Shown: positions 20,855 to 31,407, counted from the first letter of the stretch. The stretch is 64,000 bases of DNA from Citrobacter freundii (GCF_029717145.1 NZ_CP099222.1:3968001-4032000); one strand, 5' to 3'. A program made the numbers and translations. The notes: generated by a model from the sequence alone, not told the origin.

Positions 20855-21020
20855 GTTAATGAAAACCACATACAGATTTGCATTACTCTAATGAGATCTA
20901 CTTCAAATAATTGAGCTTTACTGGCGAGAAGCGATGGCATCAGGCGCATCCGGATCAAAGGTTAAGGATCGGTTGCTTCCTACAATGTTGCTTAACCTTC
21001 GGCACATAAAGGAATCGACG

Positions 21021-22571
21021 ATGCCCACTTCAAGCGAACTCGCGCTGCAACAGCGCTGCCAACAAATCGTGACCAGTCCGGTGCTCAGCCCTGAGCAGAA
21101 ACGCCACTTTCTGGCGCTGGAGGCAGAAAACGCACTGCCTTATCCGCAGTTGCCTGCTGAAGCACGCCAGGCGTTGGATGACGGGGTTATCTGCGATATG
21201 TACGAAGGTCATGCCCCGTTCAAACCACGTTATGTTTTGCCCAATTATGCGCATTTTCTGGCCAACGGTTCAGCCTGGCTGGAGCTGGAAGGTGCACAGG
21301 ATCTTGATGACGCCTTATCCTTGCTCACCATTCTGTACCACCATGTTCCATCAGTGACGTCGATGCCGGTGTACCTTGGTCAGCTCGATGCCCTGCTGCA
21401 ACCGTATGTTAGAATTCTAACACAAGAAGAGATCGATATTCGAATAAAACGTTTCTGGCGGTATCTCGACAGAACCCTGCCAGACGCCTTTATGCATGCC
21501 AATATTGGCCCGGCCGATACGCCGATCACCCGCGCCATTTTACGTGCAGATGCAGAGCTAAAGCAGGTCTCGCCTAATCTTACCTTTATTTATGATCCAC
21601 AAATCACACCTGACGACCTGCTGCTGAACGTGGCACAAAATATTTGCGAATGCAGTAAACCGCATATTTCCAACGGTCCTGAAAATGATAAAATTTTCAC
21701 AAAAGGCCATTATGGCGTCGTCAGTTGTTACAACTCGCTGCCGCTGGCGGGCGGCGGAAGTACACTGGTTAGGCTGAATCTGAAAGCCATCGCAGAGCGC
21801 AGCACGTCTGTCGATGACTTCTTTACGCACACCCTACCGCACTATTGCCAGCAGCAAATTGCCATCATTGATTCACGGTGTGAATTTCTCTATGAGAAAT
21901 CACATTTCTTTGAGAATAGCTTCCTGGTGCAGGAAGGGTTGATTGATCCCGAACGTTTTGTGCCGATGTTTGGTATGTACGGCCTGGCGGAGGCGGTAAA
22001 CCTGCTGTGTGAGAAGGCCGGGCTGAACGCACGCTACGGCAAAGATGAGAGCGCTAATGAGATGGGCTATCGGATCAGCGCCCAGCTTGCCGACTTTGTG
22101 GCCAACACACCGGTGAAATACGGCTGGCAGCAGCGGGCGATGCTGCATGCGCAGTCGGGGATCAGTTCAGACATTGGCACCACGCCGGGCGCGCGTCTGC
22201 CGTATGGCGACGAGCCGGATCCTATTACTCATCTGCAAACCGTGGCCCCGCATCACGCGTATTATCACGCCGGGATCAGCGACATCCTCACGCTGGATGA
22301 AACCATCAAGCGTAACCCACAGGCGCTGGTACAGCTTTGCCTGGGCGCGTTTAAAGCCGGAATGCGTGAATTTACCGCCAACGTCAGCGGTAACGATCTG
22401 GTCCGCGTCACCGGTTATATGGTGCGACTGTCGGATCTGGAAAAATACCGTGCCGAAGGCTCACGCACCAACACCACCTGGCTGGGCGAAGAGGCCGCTC
22501 GCAATACTCGCATTCTGGAACGTCAACCTCGCGTGATGAGTCATGAACAGCAGATGCGCTTCAGTAAGTAG
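21021..22571 (+). CDS. yjjI: Glycyl-radical enzyme family protein YjjI
   Basis: A 516-residue protein related to the DUF3029/glycyl-radical enzyme family; the substrate is unknown. The C-terminal radical loop reads VRVTGYMV with the candidate radical Gly465; the usual residue before the glycine is C/S/A, here T464. A candidate thiyl cysteine is C236 in [10 protein letters not shown] chose the start at MPTSSELA (AAGGA Shine-Dalgarno); the frame is open 29 codons upstream. yjjW encodes its predicted activase and overlaps it by 29 bp. It is divergent from deoC and contains a DeoR operator. Confidence 0.93.
   Translation: MPTSSELALQQRCQQIVTSPVLSPEQKRHFLALEAENALPYPQLPAEARQALDDGVICDMYEGHAPFKPRYVLPNYAHFLANGSAWLELEGAQDLDDALSLLTILYHHVPSVTSMPVYLGQLDALLQPYVRILTQEEIDIRIKRFWRYLDRTLPDAFMHANIGPADTPITRAILRADAELKQVSPNLTFIYDPQITPDDLLLNVAQNICECSKPHISNGPENDKIFTKGHYGVVSCYNSLPLAGGGSTLVRLNLKAIAERSTSVDDFFTHTLPHYCQQQIAIIDSRCEFLYEKSHFFENSFLVQEGLIDPERFVPMFGMYGLAEAVNLLCEKAGLNARYGKDESANEMGYRISAQLADFVANTPVKYGWQQRAMLHAQSGISSDIGTTPGARLPYGDEPDPITHLQTVAPHHAYYHAGISDILTLDETIKRNPQALVQLCLGAFKAGMREFTANVSGNDLVRVTGYMVRLSDLEKYRAEGSRTNTTWLGEEAARNTRILERQPRVMSHEQQMRFSK
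21407..21422. promoter_or_regulatory. DeoR operator inside yjjI (deoP1/O1)
   Basis: TGTTAGAATTCTAACA is a perfect 16-bp palindrome and the exact DeoR consensus. It lies 601 bp from the deoC-proximal operator. In E. coli the two deo operators are about 599 bp apart and DeoR joins them in a loop, so this is the deoP1 operator, embedded in the yjjI reading frame. Confidence 0.9.
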
Positions 22572-23406
22572 GCTGATCCCTTTCTCCTGCGTCGACGGGC
22601 CGGGCAGTCGCCTGGCCCTGTTCCTGCAAGGGTGCAATCTGCGCTGTAAAAATTGCCACAATCCGTGGACGATGGGGCGCTGCAACGATTGCGGGGAGTG
22701 CGTACTGCATTGTCCACATGACGCCTTAAGTCTGAGTGCGGGAAAAGTGTGGTGGCAGTCCGATGTTTGCCAGCAGTGCGACACCTGCCTACAAATGTGC
22801 CCGCAGCAGGCCACGCCAATGACGCAGACGATGAGCGTCGATGAGGTGCTGCATCACATTCGTAAGGCATCGTTGTTTATTGAAGGGATAACCGTGAGCG
22901 GCGGTGAGGCGACAACGCAGCTTCCTTTCGTGATTGCGCTGTTCTCAGCGATCAAAGCCGATCCGCACCTGCAACACCTGACCTGCATGGTGGACAGCAA
23001 CGGCATGCTGCGTGAAACCGGTTGGGAGAAGCTGCTGCCGGTTTGCGATGGTGTCATGCTGGATTTAAAAGCCTGGGACAGCGCATGTCATTTACAGCTC
23101 ACCGGGCGCGATAACGCGGCAATCAAGCGCAGTATTCTCTTTCTGGCCGAGCGGGGAAAACTGGCGGAGCTTCGCCTGATGGTCATTCCCGGACACGTTG
23201 ATTACCTGCAGCACGTTGATGCGCTGGCCGCGTTTATTCACCGCCTGGGCAACATTCCCGTGCGGCTTAACGCGTTTCATGCGCATGGCGTGTATGGTGA
23301 AGCCAAAGCCTGGCCGAGCGCGACGTCAGAGGACGTGGAAGAATTGGCAAAGGAATTACGGGCACGCGAGGTTGATAACCTGATTTTCCCGGCGTTATAT
23401 CTGTGA
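22543..23406 (+). CDS. yjjW: Radical-SAM glycyl-radical enzyme activase YjjW
   Basis: A 287-residue radical-SAM protein. The N-terminal CxxxCxxC [4Fe-4S] motif reads [12 protein letters not shown], followed by a ferredoxin-like insert with two cysteine sets ([11 protein letters not shown] and [11 protein letters not shown]), typical of glycyl-radical activases of the PFL-AE/HPD-AE subgroup with extra clusters. It is expected to generate the glycyl radical on YjjI. Translation is coupled: its start lies 29 bp inside the yjjI end. Confidence 0.94.
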   Translation: MNSRCASVSRLIPFSCVDGPGSRLALFLQGCNLRCKNCHNPWTMGRCNDCGECVLHCPHDALSLSAGKVWWQSDVCQQCDTCLQMCPQQATPMTQTMSVDEVLHHIRKASLFIEGITVSGGEATTQLPFVIALFSAIKADPHLQHLTCMVDSNGMLRETGWEKLLPVCDGVMLDLKAWDSACHLQLTGRDNAAIKRSILFLAERGKLAELRLMVIPGHVDYLQHVDALAAFIHRLGNIPVRLNAFHAHGVYGEAKAWPSATSEDVEELAKELRAREVDNLIFPALYL

Positions 23407-23408
23407 CT

Positions 23409-23445
23409 TGCCGGATGCGACGCCAAAGCGTCTTATCCGGCCTAC
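23409..23445. repeat. REP palindrome between yjjW and yjjV
   Basis: One REP unit (TGCCGGATGCG...TTATCCGGCCTAC) lies between the convergent ends of yjjW and yjjV. Confidence 0.8.
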
Positions 23446-23463
23446 AAGCGGCGTCGCCCGCAG

Positions 23464-24240
23464 TCAAACATTAAACAATGCCGTCGTATTGCGATACAAC
23501 GCCTCGGCGATGACCTCTGCGGGCTCCGGGCGCAGCTCACATAATACTTCAAACACCCTGGTGACCTGCTCCGGGCGATTGGGCTGACCCTGAAAGCCGT
23601 TGAGCGGCATATCCGGCGCATCGGTTTCCAGCAGCAAGGATCCCAGCGGCAGCCGCGCCATCACCTCGCGCGTTTTGCTGGCACGGGGATAGGTAATGGT
23701 TCCGCCCACGCCAATTTTATATCCCAGCTGCACAAAGCGTTCCGCCTGCTGCAAGCTCCCGGCAAAGCCATGCACTACGCCGGTACGCGGTAGCGCATGG
23801 CGCTTAAGGTGCATCGCCAGTTTGTCATGAGTACGTCGTGAATGCAGGATCACCGGCAGTTCGTAGCGCTTCGCCAGTTGAAGCTGCGCGTCCAGCATCC
23901 TTTCCTGCTTGTCGAACTGCGGATCATCACGATACAAATCCAGTCCTATCTCCCCTACCGCCACCACCTTCTGTACACGCTTTTCCAGCGCCTGTTGCAA
24001 CTGGTCCAGGGCATCATCGTCATGATGTTCAATCACAATCGGATGTAAACCCAGAGCTGCAAATAGCGGGGGGTAGGTTTGCGCCAACGCCAGCACGCGG
24101 GAAAAGTTCGCCGCCTCGGTCGCCGGCACAATAATGCGGCTCACACCGGCTTCAATTGCCCGCTGAATGCTTGCAGGTTCGTCGCCGGTGAACGGCGGAA
24201 AATCAAAATGACAATGCGTATCGATAAACCGATAGCTCAC
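23464..24240 (-). CDS. yjjV: TatD-family metal-dependent hydrolase YjjV
   Basis: A 258-residue TIM-barrel hydrolase with the DTHCHFD metal-binding motif at the N-terminus, GEIGLDLY, and the C-terminal LLETDAPD metal ligand. TatD-like proteins are 3'-5' DNA exonucleases; recent work assigns D-aminoacyl-tRNA or DNase roles to paralogues, so the exact substrate is open. The gene starts with GTG and overlaps the yjjU stop by four bases (GTGA), so it is translationally coupled. Confidence 0.94.
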   Translation of the reverse strand: MSYRFIDTHCHFDFPPFTGDEPASIQRAIEAGVSRIIVPATEAANFSRVLALAQTYPPLFAALGLHPIVIEHHDDDALDQLQQALEKRVQKVVAVGEIGLDLYRDDPQFDKQERMLDAQLQLAKRYELPVILHSRRTHDKLAMHLKRHALPRTGVVHGFAGSLQQAERFVQLGYKIGVGGTITYPRASKTREVMARLPLGSLLLETDAPDMPLNGFQGQPNRPEQVTRVFEVLCELRPEPAEVIAEALYRNTTALFNV

Positions 24241-25310
24241 GCCAGATCCTCATGGCTAAACGTCGTGTCGTTGGCCTGAGGTGCATCGGCCACCACCGGT
24301 ATAAGGGCATCGTTGGCAACCGGTGCCGGAGGGACCACCACCGGTCCAGGCACCATAATCTTCGGCGTCTGGCGGGGCAACGGTGTGTTTTTCGCCAACA
24401 GTTTACCGACGGTCGCCAAAAAGTAACGTCCGCACAGGCGTCCGGTTTTATAGTCTTCCCGCAGGGCCGGAATTCGGCTTCCCAGTGCCATACTGTGGAG
24501 CGGCTTGGGCGGATAGATCTCAAAGATACGCAGCTTACCCGGCGGTTTTTCAATAAAACTCTGAATGGCGCGGTAGCTGGCCTCATGATGCTGCACCAGA
24601 TTGACCAGCGGTTGCAGGCTGCTTTCCCCCAGCCAACGTTCCATGCGTTTGAACCACTGCGGGGTGTAGTACATTTGCGAGGGCACGGTGCGGATCACCA
24701 CCAGCGTTTTGGCCCCCTGCTTTACCGCCTGCTGAACGGGGATGGCGTCACTGACCCCACCATCCAGATAGTTCACGCCGTCCAGCGCTACCCCGCTACG
24801 ATAAAATCCAGGAATGGCGCTGGACGCACGCAGAAGGTCGAGCCAGTTTTGTCGGTTCGGCGAAAAATAACCCGGCGTGTAGTCATCTCCGCGACAGGCG
24901 CACATGTAAAACGCTTTTCCCGCGGCAAATAACTGTTCGGCATGGTCTATCGCCAGCGGCATCTGCGCGGCGGTGGCCTCTACCAGCCAGTCGAGATCGA
25001 TGAGATTTCCCCCGCGCACAAACCGCACCGGGTCAAAGAATTCACGTCGGGTGGTGTAGCGCATAATCACTTTGCGCCCGTAACCTGGCTGGTTACAAAG
25101 ATAAGCCGACAGGTTTTGCGCACCAGCGGACGTCCCGTAGAAGAGATCAAAAGGATTAAACTGCGCGCGCATAAACTCGTCCAGCACGCCCGCGGTAAAA
25201 ATGCCTCTTTGCCCTCCGCCCTCGCACACCAGCGCCATGCTGCCGGGTTGAAACGGACGTAACGATAACGGCGCAATATTACCGAGCGTGACGGGTATTC
25301 TCTGCCCCAC
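24237..25310 (-). CDS. yjjU: Patatin-like phospholipase YjjU
   Basis: A 357-residue protein with a patatin domain: oxyanion loop EGGGQRG, nucleophile GTSAG and the catalytic DGG, forming a Ser-Asp dyad. It is a predicted lipid acyl hydrolase. The C-terminal 70 residues are proline-rich and variable. I chose the GTG start (VGQRIPVT), preceded by GGAAGG and matching the E. coli length; an upstream ATG would add 12 residues with no clear ribosome-binding site. Confidence 0.92.
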   Translation of the reverse strand: MGQRIPVTLGNIAPLSLRPFQPGSMALVCEGGGQRGIFTAGVLDEFMRAQFNPFDLFYGTSAGAQNLSAYLCNQPGYGRKVIMRYTTRREFFDPVRFVRGGNLIDLDWLVEATAAQMPLAIDHAEQLFAAGKAFYMCACRGDDYTPGYFSPNRQNWLDLLRASSAIPGFYRSGVALDGVNYLDGGVSDAIPVQQAVKQGAKTLVVIRTVPSQMYYTPQWFKRMERWLGESSLQPLVNLVQHHEASYRAIQSFIEKPPGKLRIFEIYPPKPLHSMALGSRIPALREDYKTGRLCGRYFLATVGKLLAKNTPLPRQTPKIMVPGPVVVPPAPVANDALIPVVADAPQANDTTFSHEDLA

Positions 25311-25380
25311 CTCTGCCTTCCTGTTTTTTTTATGATAGAGCGACAAAGTAACGCAAATTACGTATCACTAAAACCGTAAA

Positions 25381-25401
25381 AGCCAGTCCGCTGGACTGGC
25401 T
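25381..25401 (-). terminator. Terminator behind ytjA
   Basis: A 9-bp stem (AGCCAGTCC / GGACTGGCT) with a three-base loop is followed by TTTT on the - strand. It separates ytjA from yjjU. Confidence 0.75.
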
Positions 25402-25431
25402 GAGTAGCAATTTTTCTTTACGGTTTACCAA

Positions 25432-25593
25432 CTAGGGTCGTTTACGCCCGGTAAACAGGCTGACCAGGAACAAGATAATCCCCACCACGAAGACAATTTT
25501 CGCTGCACCTGCAGCGGTACCCGCCAGTCCACCAAAGCCCAGAGCGGCGGCAATTAACGCGATAACCAGAAATATGATGCCCCAACGAAACAT
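25432..25593 (-). CDS. ytjA: Small membrane protein YtjA (DUF1328)
   Basis: A 53-residue protein with two hydrophobic helices (about 4-19 and 29-47) and a basic tail (TGRKRP). It is the same size as E. coli YtjA and of unknown function. I chose the start at MFRWG, where an AGGAGAAGCGT Shine-Dalgarno precedes the ATG. It lies downstream of osmY and probably shares stress induction (inference). Confidence 0.9.
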   Translation of the reverse strand: MFRWGIIFLVIALIAAALGFGGLAGTAAGAAKIVFVVGIILFLVSLFTGRKRP

Positions 25594-25719
25594 ACGCTTC
25601 TCCTTTACCATAGTTAATGTCAACCGCTTGATATGGGCGCTCAGGCCGCCCATTGCGATATTTTAGTGTGGTGCACAACGCGCCTTCCGACAAATATCAG
25701 GTTAGCGAATTAAGTCGAA

Positions 25720-26337
25720 TTACTGAGTTTTGAGGTCGTTTTTAACGCTTTTCACGCCATCAACGGCTTTGGCGATACTCTCAGCGCGCTCGATTTGCGC
25801 CTGTGAGTCAACGGTGCCTGAAAGCTGAACCACGCCATCGGTGGTCTCCACTTTCACTTTGCGAGAAGGAACGATGTCATCAGCCAGCAATTTGGCTTTG
25901 ACTTCACTGGTGGTTGCCGTATCGCCCGCATAGCCTTTTACAGAAGTGCTTTTGCTGTCACGCACGTGCAGTTTGTCGCTCACGGAGGTAACTCCCTCAA
26001 CGCCTTTCGCCACTTTTACCGCTTCTTCTGCCTGCGCCTGGCTTTCAACAAATCCGCTTAACGTGACCACTTTCTGGTCTGTTTTAACCGAGATATCGGT
26101 GCTCTTAATGCTTTCGTGATCGACCAGCGCGGCTTTCACTTTTGCGGTAATGGAGCTGTCATCCATGAAATCGCCGACTTTATTCATCGAGCTATCAACT
26201 TTCTGCCCTGCGCTTTCAAGACCGGATTGCCCTTTATCGGTGGTCGCGTTTTCTGCAAATGCAGACCCCGTGGCAACAGCAGACGTCAGCATCACAGCCA
26301 GCAGCGTTTTTGAGATCTTCAGTTTTGTCATTGTCAT
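25720..26337 (-). CDS. osmY: Osmotically induced periplasmic protein OsmY
   Basis: A 205-residue periplasmic protein with a 28-residue signal peptide (GSAFA/ENAT) and two BON domains (about 55-125 and 135-205, each with the VTLSG or VQLSG core). It is a stress protein that acts as a periplasmic chaperone. I chose the start at MTMTKLKI with AAGGATTAA upstream; in-frame ATGs further upstream would give a 20-residue N-terminal addition. Confidence 0.96.
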   Translation of the reverse strand: MTMTKLKISKTLLAVMLTSAVATGSAFAENATTDKGQSGLESAGQKVDSSMNKVGDFMDDSSITAKVKAALVDHESIKSTDISVKTDQKVVTLSGFVESQAQAEEAVKVAKGVEGVTSVSDKLHVRDSKSTSVKGYAGDTATTSEVKAKLLADDIVPSRKVKVETTDGVVQLSGTVDSQAQIERAESIAKAVDGVKSVKNDLKTQ

Positions 26338-26642
26338 CGATTTAATCCTTTTTTTGCTCATATCGATGCTCTGCCGCTTATCGGGCTGAGCCAGCAACTA
26401 ATCTCGTAATCAAAATAAATATCAGCTAAAACAACTAAGATGAGAAAGTAACGTAGAATTTAAAGCCGATATTTATGTCATCACATTGTTAAATATAGAT
26501 CACAATTTTGATACCGCAGGCAAATACGGTCAAAAAATAGGCAAAATGAGGAAAAAGTGCGGGATTTAAGAACATTCCGTAAGGGATTAATAAGGCAGGG
26601 AAAGTCGCAGGGCACGGCATAAGCCGCACCCTGGAAGGTCGA
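26338..26642. other. osmY promoter region behind prfC
   Basis: A 305-bp gap. It contains an AT-rich leader of osmY, a CRP-like site on the - strand (TTGTGATCTATATTTAACA, 26487-26507; osmY is CRP/Lrp/IHF/sigma-S controlled in E. coli), and a hairpin behind prfC at 26609-26634. I see no reading frame. Confidence 0.5.
26609..26634 (-). terminator. Hairpin behind prfC
   Basis: A CAGGGTGCGGC / GCCGTGCCCTG stem of 11 bp (two G-T pairs) with a TTAT loop starts 9 bp past the prfC stop. The following T content is low, so it may act as a weak terminator or a 3' stabiliser. Confidence 0.5.
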
Positions 26643-28232
26643 TTAGTGTTCGCGCGTTTTACGGAACGTCACGTCTGGATAACGTTCCTGGGTGAGGTTC
26701 AGGTTAACCATGGTCGGGGCGATATAGGTCAGGTTATCGCCGCCATCCAGCGCCAGCTGAATTTCGTTTTTACGCTTAAACTCTTCGAATTTCTTCACGT
26801 CTGAGCATTCTACCCAGCGCGCGGTCGCCACGTTGACCGATTCGTAGATCGCTTCAACGTTGTATTCGCTTTTCAGGCGGGAAACGACGACGTCAAACTG
26901 CAACACACCAACGGCACCGACGATCAGGTCGTTGTTGGCAATTGGACGGAAGACCTGCACCGCACCTTCTTCAGACAGCTGTACCAGCCCTTTCAGCAGC
27001 TGTTTTTGCTTCAACGGATCTTTCAGGCGAATACGACGGAACAGTTCTGGCGCGAAGTTCGGAATACCGGTGAACTTCATCATCTCACCCTGGGTAAAGG
27101 TGTCGCCAATCTGAATAGTGCCGTGGTTGTGCAGACCGAGGATATCGCCCGGGTAGGCTTCTTCCACGTGAGAGCGGTCACCCGCCATAAAGGTCAGCGC
27201 ATCAGAGATCACTACGTCTTTACCAATGCGCACCTGACGCATTTTCATGCCTTTCTCGTACTTGCCGGAAACCACACGCATGAACGCCACGCGGTCGCGG
27301 TGTTTCGGGTCCATATTGGCCTGAATTTTAAACACAAAACCGGTGAATTTCTCTTCAGATGCCTCAACGATGCGGGTGTCGGTTTTGCGCGGCATAGGCG
27401 CAGGCGCCCACTCCACCAAACCGTCAAGCATATGGTCAACACCGAAGTTACCTAACGCGGTTCCGAAGAACACCGGAGTGATTTCACCGGCGAGGAACAA
27501 TTCCTGGTCGAACTCGTTAGACGCGCCCTGCACCAGTTCCAGCTCGTCGCGCAGCTGCTGCGCCAGGTCTTCACCGACGGCGGCATCCAGCTCCGGATTA
27601 TTCAGGCCTTTAACAATACGGACTTCCTGAATAGTGTGACCTTTACCGGTCTGGTACAGATAAGTTTCGTCTTTATACAGGTGGTAAACACCTTTGAACA
27701 ATTTACCGCAGCCAATCGGCCAGGTAATTGGCGCGCAGCCAATTTTCAGTTCGTTTTCGACTTCATCCAGCAGCTCCATCGGATCGCGGATATCACGGTC
27801 GAGTTTGTTCATGAACGTCAGGATCGGCGTATCGCGCAGACGCGTTACTTCCATCAGCTTACGGGTACGGTCTTCTACACCTTTCGCGGCGTCGATAACC
27901 ATCAGGCAGCAGTCCACCGCCGTCAGCGTACGGTAGGTATCTTCCGAGAAGTCTTCGTGCCCTGGGGTATCCAGCAGGTTTACCAGGCAGTCATGATACG
28001 GAAATTGCATCACAGAGGTGGTAATAGAGATACCACGCTGCTTTTCCATCTCCATCCAGTCTGATTTCGCGTGCTGGTTAGAACCGCGGCCTTTAACGGT
28101 ACCGGCGGTCTGGATTGCCTGTCCGAATAACAGCACCTTTTCGGTGATCGTCGTTTTACCGGCATCCGGGTGAGAAATAATGGCAAAGGTGCGGCGTTTG
28201 GCCACCTCTTGCAAATAAGGAGACAACGTCAT
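26643..28232 (-). CDS. prfC: Peptide chain release factor RF3
   Basis: A 529-residue translational GTPase that recycles RF1/RF2 after termination. G1 SHPDAGKTT, switch ITTSVMQF, G3 DTPGHEDF and G4 NKLDRD are present, followed by EF-Tu-like domain II and the RF3 C-terminal domain. Length equals E. coli RF3. Confidence 0.98.
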   Translation of the reverse strand: MTLSPYLQEVAKRRTFAIISHPDAGKTTITEKVLLFGQAIQTAGTVKGRGSNQHAKSDWMEMEKQRGISITTSVMQFPYHDCLVNLLDTPGHEDFSEDTYRTLTAVDCCLMVIDAAKGVEDRTRKLMEVTRLRDTPILTFMNKLDRDIRDPMELLDEVENELKIGCAPITWPIGCGKLFKGVYHLYKDETYLYQTGKGHTIQEVRIVKGLNNPELDAAVGEDLAQQLRDELELVQGASNEFDQELFLAGEITPVFFGTALGNFGVDHMLDGLVEWAPAPMPRKTDTRIVEASEEKFTGFVFKIQANMDPKHRDRVAFMRVVSGKYEKGMKMRQVRIGKDVVISDALTFMAGDRSHVEEAYPGDILGLHNHGTIQIGDTFTQGEMMKFTGIPNFAPELFRRIRLKDPLKQKQLLKGLVQLSEEGAVQVFRPIANNDLIVGAVGVLQFDVVVSRLKSEYNVEAIYESVNVATARWVECSDVKKFEEFKRKNEIQLALDGGDNLTYIAPTMVNLNLTQERYPDVTFRKTREH

Positions 28233-28324
28233 AGTTCAATCTTCTTGAGTAAGCGCGGCTCTACGTCACGCATGTTGAATACGAAAAATTGCGGCTATTT
28301 TACCCATCAATGGGGGGGAGGCAA

Positions 28325-29008
28325 TCAGTGTTTACACAGGAGTTGTTCCAGTTCGCTTAATGAAGCCACGGTCCAGGTCGGTTGAATGCCCGCCGGCTGT
28401 TCGCGTTGGTGCGCATTTAGCCAGCAGGTTGATAGCCCGGAATTGATGCCACCCAGAATATCGGACTCCGCCGTGTCACCCACCATCAGCACGCGGGAGC
28501 GTTCGGGATTGCCCGCCTGCTCCAGCGCATAATCAAAAATACGCGGGTCGGGTTTTGCTACACCAACCTGCTCAGAAATAACCATCAGGTCAAAGTAATC
28601 GCGCAGACCGGTGCGTTCAAGACGGATTTGCTGCAACGCGGTAAACCCGTTGGTAATAATACCGATTTTCGTTTTGCCACGAATCGTATTCAGCAGCGAC
28701 ACCGCACCTGGCAACGGAGAGCAGATTTCTGCCATCGCATTAATAAACGCATCATTGAGCGACCCAGGCGGCACGTTCAGACGCTCAGCCCAGCTCAGGA
28801 AACGGGCATGCTGCAGTTGTAATGAGGTGATCGCACCGTTTTGATAATCCACCCACAGCGGTTTATTCACGGCCTGGTAGTCCTGAAAATCCTCAGCGGT
28901 AAAGGTAATGCTGTAGTCAAGAAACATCCGCTGTAGGCCGGTAAACGCGTCAAATGTGAACAGCGTTTCGTCGGCATCAAAGAAAATCCAGTCCCACTTC
29001 TTCATCAT
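28325..29008 (-). CDS. yjjG: Pyrimidine 5'-nucleotidase YjjG
   Basis: A 227-residue HAD-superfamily phosphatase: motif [10 protein letters not shown], motif II ITNG, motif III lysine AKPDPRIF and motif [10 protein letters not shown]. It dephosphorylates dUMP, dTMP, UMP and non-canonical pyrimidine nucleotides (house-cleaning role in E. coli). Two adjacent ATGs make the start ambiguous by one residue. It sits 11 bp behind rimI. Confidence 0.96.
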   Translation of the reverse strand: MMKKWDWIFFDADETLFTFDAFTGLQRMFLDYSITFTAEDFQDYQAVNKPLWVDYQNGAITSLQLQHARFLSWAERLNVPPGSLNDAFINAMAEICSPLPGAVSLLNTIRGKTKIGIITNGFTALQQIRLERTGLRDYFDLMVISEQVGVAKPDPRIFDYALEQAGNPERSRVLMVGDTAESDILGGINSGLSTCWLNAHQREQPAGIQPTWTVASLSELEQLLCKH

Positions 29009-29019
29009 TACACCTTGTC

Positions 29020-29466
29020 TTACATACTGATTGGCAATGCCATAATAATGGCGTCTTCGTGGCCGTCGGCTGTCGGGTAGTAATTGCGGCGGATCGTCGC
29101 CTCGTTAAAGCCCAGGCTTTCGTACAGCGCAATCGCCGCAGCGTTCGAGGCGCGAACTTCTAACCACAGCGTCAGAATGCCGCGTTTTTCCAGCTCGTCG
29201 ATCAGGTACTCCAGTAGCTCACGTCCCAGTCCCCGTCGCTGAAAATCAGGATCGACGGCAATGTTGAACAGCGTGGCTTCATCCAGCACGACCTGCGTTA
29301 TCGCAAAGGCGGCCATCGTTCCATCAACGGTTAACTGATAGTTGAGATAGCGATCGCCCTGGTTGCTGGCAAATGTTTTTTCGCTCCATGGAAAAGCATG
29401 GGCGCGTTTTTCAATCTGAAATGCTGCGGGTAAATCAGTCGGATTGAGGGAAGAAATCGTGTTCAT
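29020..29466 (-). CDS. rimI: Ribosomal protein S18 N-acetyltransferase RimI
   Basis: A 148-residue GNAT acetyltransferase that acetylates the N-terminal alanine of ribosomal protein S18. The acetyl-CoA loop QRRGLG is present and [12 protein letters not shown] closes the fold. I chose the start at MNTISSLN, which overlaps the end of holD by 32 bp, as in E. coli; the frame stays open upstream but within holD. Confidence 0.97.
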   Translation of the reverse strand: MNTISSLNPTDLPAAFQIEKRAHAFPWSEKTFASNQGDRYLNYQLTVDGTMAAFAITQVVLDEATLFNIAVDPDFQRRGLGRELLEYLIDELEKRGILTLWLEVRASNAAAIALYESLGFNEATIRRNYYPTADGHEDAIIMALPISM

Positions 29467-29848
29467 ATGCGCAGATTTGTTGCCATAAGGCGGCGCGTGC
29501 CGCTGGGTTTTCCCGTAATTCATTAAACGCAGGACTGGTGACCTGAGCGCCATCCAGTTGCAGAGGCTCTTCGGTTCCCAGCCGCCAGCTATTACAGCGA
29601 CTGCCTTGCGGCAGCATGGCGACACGGTCTGGCGTCAGTTGTAAAACCTGATCCGCACTGACGGTCAATGCGCGTAAAATATCGTTCATCAACGGTTCGG
29701 TTAACGCGGGTGGCTCCGCCGCGACCATCACCAGACGGACGTGCGCAGGAATGGAAATCGCGATCTCCCCTTGCAGTGCGCCAGGACGGCGCAGCGACCA
29801 CTGCGTAATGCCCAGTTGCTGTAACTGCCAGTCTCGTCGGGATGTCAT
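29435..29848 (-). CDS. holD: DNA polymerase III psi subunit HolD
   Basis: A 137-residue protein that joins the chi subunit to the clamp loader and connects it with SSB. It is full length, with the conserved N-terminal MTSRRDWQLQQLGITQW segment that binds the clamp-loader collar. It is upstream of and overlaps rimI. The divergent neighbour is rsmC. Confidence 0.96.
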   Translation of the reverse strand: MTSRRDWQLQQLGITQWSLRRPGALQGEIAISIPAHVRLVMVAAEPPALTEPLMNDILRALTVSADQVLQLTPDRVAMLPQGSRCNSWRLGTEEPLQLDGAQVTSPAFNELRENPAARAALWQQICAYEHDFFPQSD

Positions 29849-30003
29849 AGCGAAACACTCCTGTCTATCAGGGGCGCAAATATAGCAAATCTGTCGAATC
29901 TACGCCAACAAACAACGATACACGACATCCCGCAGGACGCCTTGATTCAGCTTGACTGATTTTGTGTATATAATCGCAACCTGTATAAATTGAGGAGCAT
30001 TCC

Positions 30004-31035
30004 ATGTCTGCTTTTACCCCGGCAAGTGAAGTCTTGCTGCGCCACAGTGATGATTTCGAACAAAGCCGTATTCTGTTTGCCGGTGATTTGCAGGATGACC
30101 TGCCTGCCCACTTCGAAAGTGCCGCCAACCGTGCACATACCCAACAACTCCACCACTGGCAGGTGTTAAACCGCCAGATGGGCGATAACGTACGCTTTAG
30201 CCTCGTAGCCCAGGCCGAAGACGTTGCGGACAGCGATACGCTGATCTATTACTGGCCGAAGAATAAGCCGGAAGCCCAGTTCCAACTGATGAACATTCTG
30301 TCGCTGCTGCCGGTCGGCACCGATATTTTTGTCGTTGGCGAGAACCGCAGCGGTGTACGCAGCGCGGAGCAGATGCTGGCCGAATTCGCGCCACTGAATA
30401 AAATCGACAGCGCACGCCGCTGTGGTCTCTATCACGGTCGCCTGGAAAAACAGCCGGTCTTTGATGCCGAAAAATACTGGGACGAGTACAGCGTCGACAA
30501 CCTGACCATCAAAACGCTGCCGGGCGTGTTCAGCCGTGACGGCCTGGATGTCGGCAGCCAACTGCTGCTCTCAACCCTGACGCCGCACACCAAAGGTAAA
30601 GTGCTGGATGTCGGTTGCGGGGCGGGTGTTCTCTCCGTAGCCTTAGCCAGTCATTCACCGAAAGTGCGACTGACCCTGTGTGATGTCAGTGCATCCGCGG
30701 TTGAAGCCAGCCGAGCTACGCTTGCGGCAAACGGAATTGAAGGCGATGTCTTCGCCAGCAACGTTTTTTCTGACGTGACCGGTCGCTTTGACATGATCAT
30801 CTCCAACCCGCCGTTCCACGACGGGATGCAAACCAGCCTCGATGCCGCACAAACTCTGATTCGCGGCGCGGTGCGTCATCTGAACAGCGGCGGTGAACTG
30901 CGTATTGTGGCCAACGCCTTCCTGCCGTACCCGAAAATTCTGGATGAGATGTTTGGCTTCCATGAAGTCATCGCCCAGACCGGTCGTTTTAAGGTGTATC
31001 GCACGGTAATGACCCGCCAGGCAAAGAAAGCCTAA
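30004..31035 (+). CDS. rsmC: 16S rRNA m2G1207 methyltransferase RsmC
   Basis: A 343-residue SAM-dependent methyltransferase that modifies G1207 of 16S rRNA in the small subunit. The N-terminal half is a degenerate methyltransferase fold and the C-terminal half is catalytic, with the SAM motif [12 protein letters not shown] and the N2-guanine motif NPPFHDG. It has a GAGGAG Shine-Dalgarno. Confidence 0.98.
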   Translation: MSAFTPASEVLLRHSDDFEQSRILFAGDLQDDLPAHFESAANRAHTQQLHHWQVLNRQMGDNVRFSLVAQAEDVADSDTLIYYWPKNKPEAQFQLMNILSLLPVGTDIFVVGENRSGVRSAEQMLAEFAPLNKIDSARRCGLYHGRLEKQPVFDAEKYWDEYSVDNLTIKTLPGVFSRDGLDVGSQLLLSTLTPHTKGKVLDVGCGAGVLSVALASHSPKVRLTLCDVSASAVEASRATLAANGIEGDVFASNVFSDVTGRFDMIISNPPFHDGMQTSLDAAQTLIRGAVRHLNSGGELRIVANAFLPYPKILDEMFGFHEVIAQTGRFKVYRTVMTRQAKKA

Positions 31036-31047
31036 CGGAAATCACTC

Positions 31048-31071
31048 ACGGCCATGTACGTGGCCGTTTTT
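31048..31071 (+). terminator. Intrinsic terminator of rsmC
   Basis: A seven-bp stem (ACGGCCA / TGGCCGT) is followed by TTTTT twelve bases past the rsmC stop. Confidence 0.85.
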
Positions 31072-31103
31072 GCGCCAATCAACCCAGACCGCGTAATTAG
31101 CTA

Positions 31104-31131
31104 TTGACGAAAAGTTGAAAACCACTAGAAT
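31104..31131 (+). promoter_or_regulatory. Promoter of the tRNA-Leu array
   Basis: TTGACG and TAGAAT are spaced by 16 bp and followed by the GC-rich discriminator GCGCCTCCG, which is typical of stringently controlled stable-RNA promoters. It stands 41 bp before the first tRNA. Confidence 0.7.
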
Positions 31132-31172
31132 GCGCCTCCGTGGTAACGATACTTTTTGAGTGTCGATGGTAT

Positions 31173-31259
31173 GCGAAGGTGGCGGAATTGGTAGACGCGC
31201 TAGCTTCAGGTGTTAGTGTCCTTTCGGACGTGGGGGTTCAAGTCCCCCCCCTCGCACCA
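31173..31259 (+). tRNA. leuQ: tRNA-Leu (CAG), copy 1
   Basis: An 87-nt class II tRNA with acceptor GCGAAGG, D-loop GGTAGACGCG, anticodon arm CTTCAGGTG (anticodon CAG, reads CUG), a long variable arm GTCC-TTTC-GGAC, T-arm GGGGGTTCAAGTCCCCC and encoded CCA. It differs from copies 2 and 3 in the variable arm and the T-loop (TTCAAG rather than TTCGAG). The symbol is by position in the leuQPV array; which copy is which cannot be told. Confidence 0.95.
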
Positions 31260-31288
31260 TAATCCACGTTTGATATTGCTCGCACTGG

Positions 31289-31374
31289 GCGAAGGTGGCG
31301 GAATTGGTAGACGCGCTAGCTTCAGGTGTTAGTGTCCTTAGGATGTGGGGGTTCGAGTCCCCCCCCTCGCACCA
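31289..31374 (+). tRNA. leuP: tRNA-Leu (CAG), copy 2
   Basis: An 86-nt tRNA-Leu with anticodon CAG. The variable arm is TGTCC-TTA-GGATG, one base shorter than in copy 1, and the T-loop reads TTCGAG. It is identical over its full length to copy 3. Encoded CCA end. Confidence 0.95.
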
Positions 31375-31407
31375 ACGAGGCGATATCAAAAAAAGTAAGA
31401 TGACTGT

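Noticed and set aside
26487-26507. CRP site at osmY as a firm call
   Set aside because: Only one half (TGTGA) matches well; it is mentioned in the gap description but not listed as its own feature.
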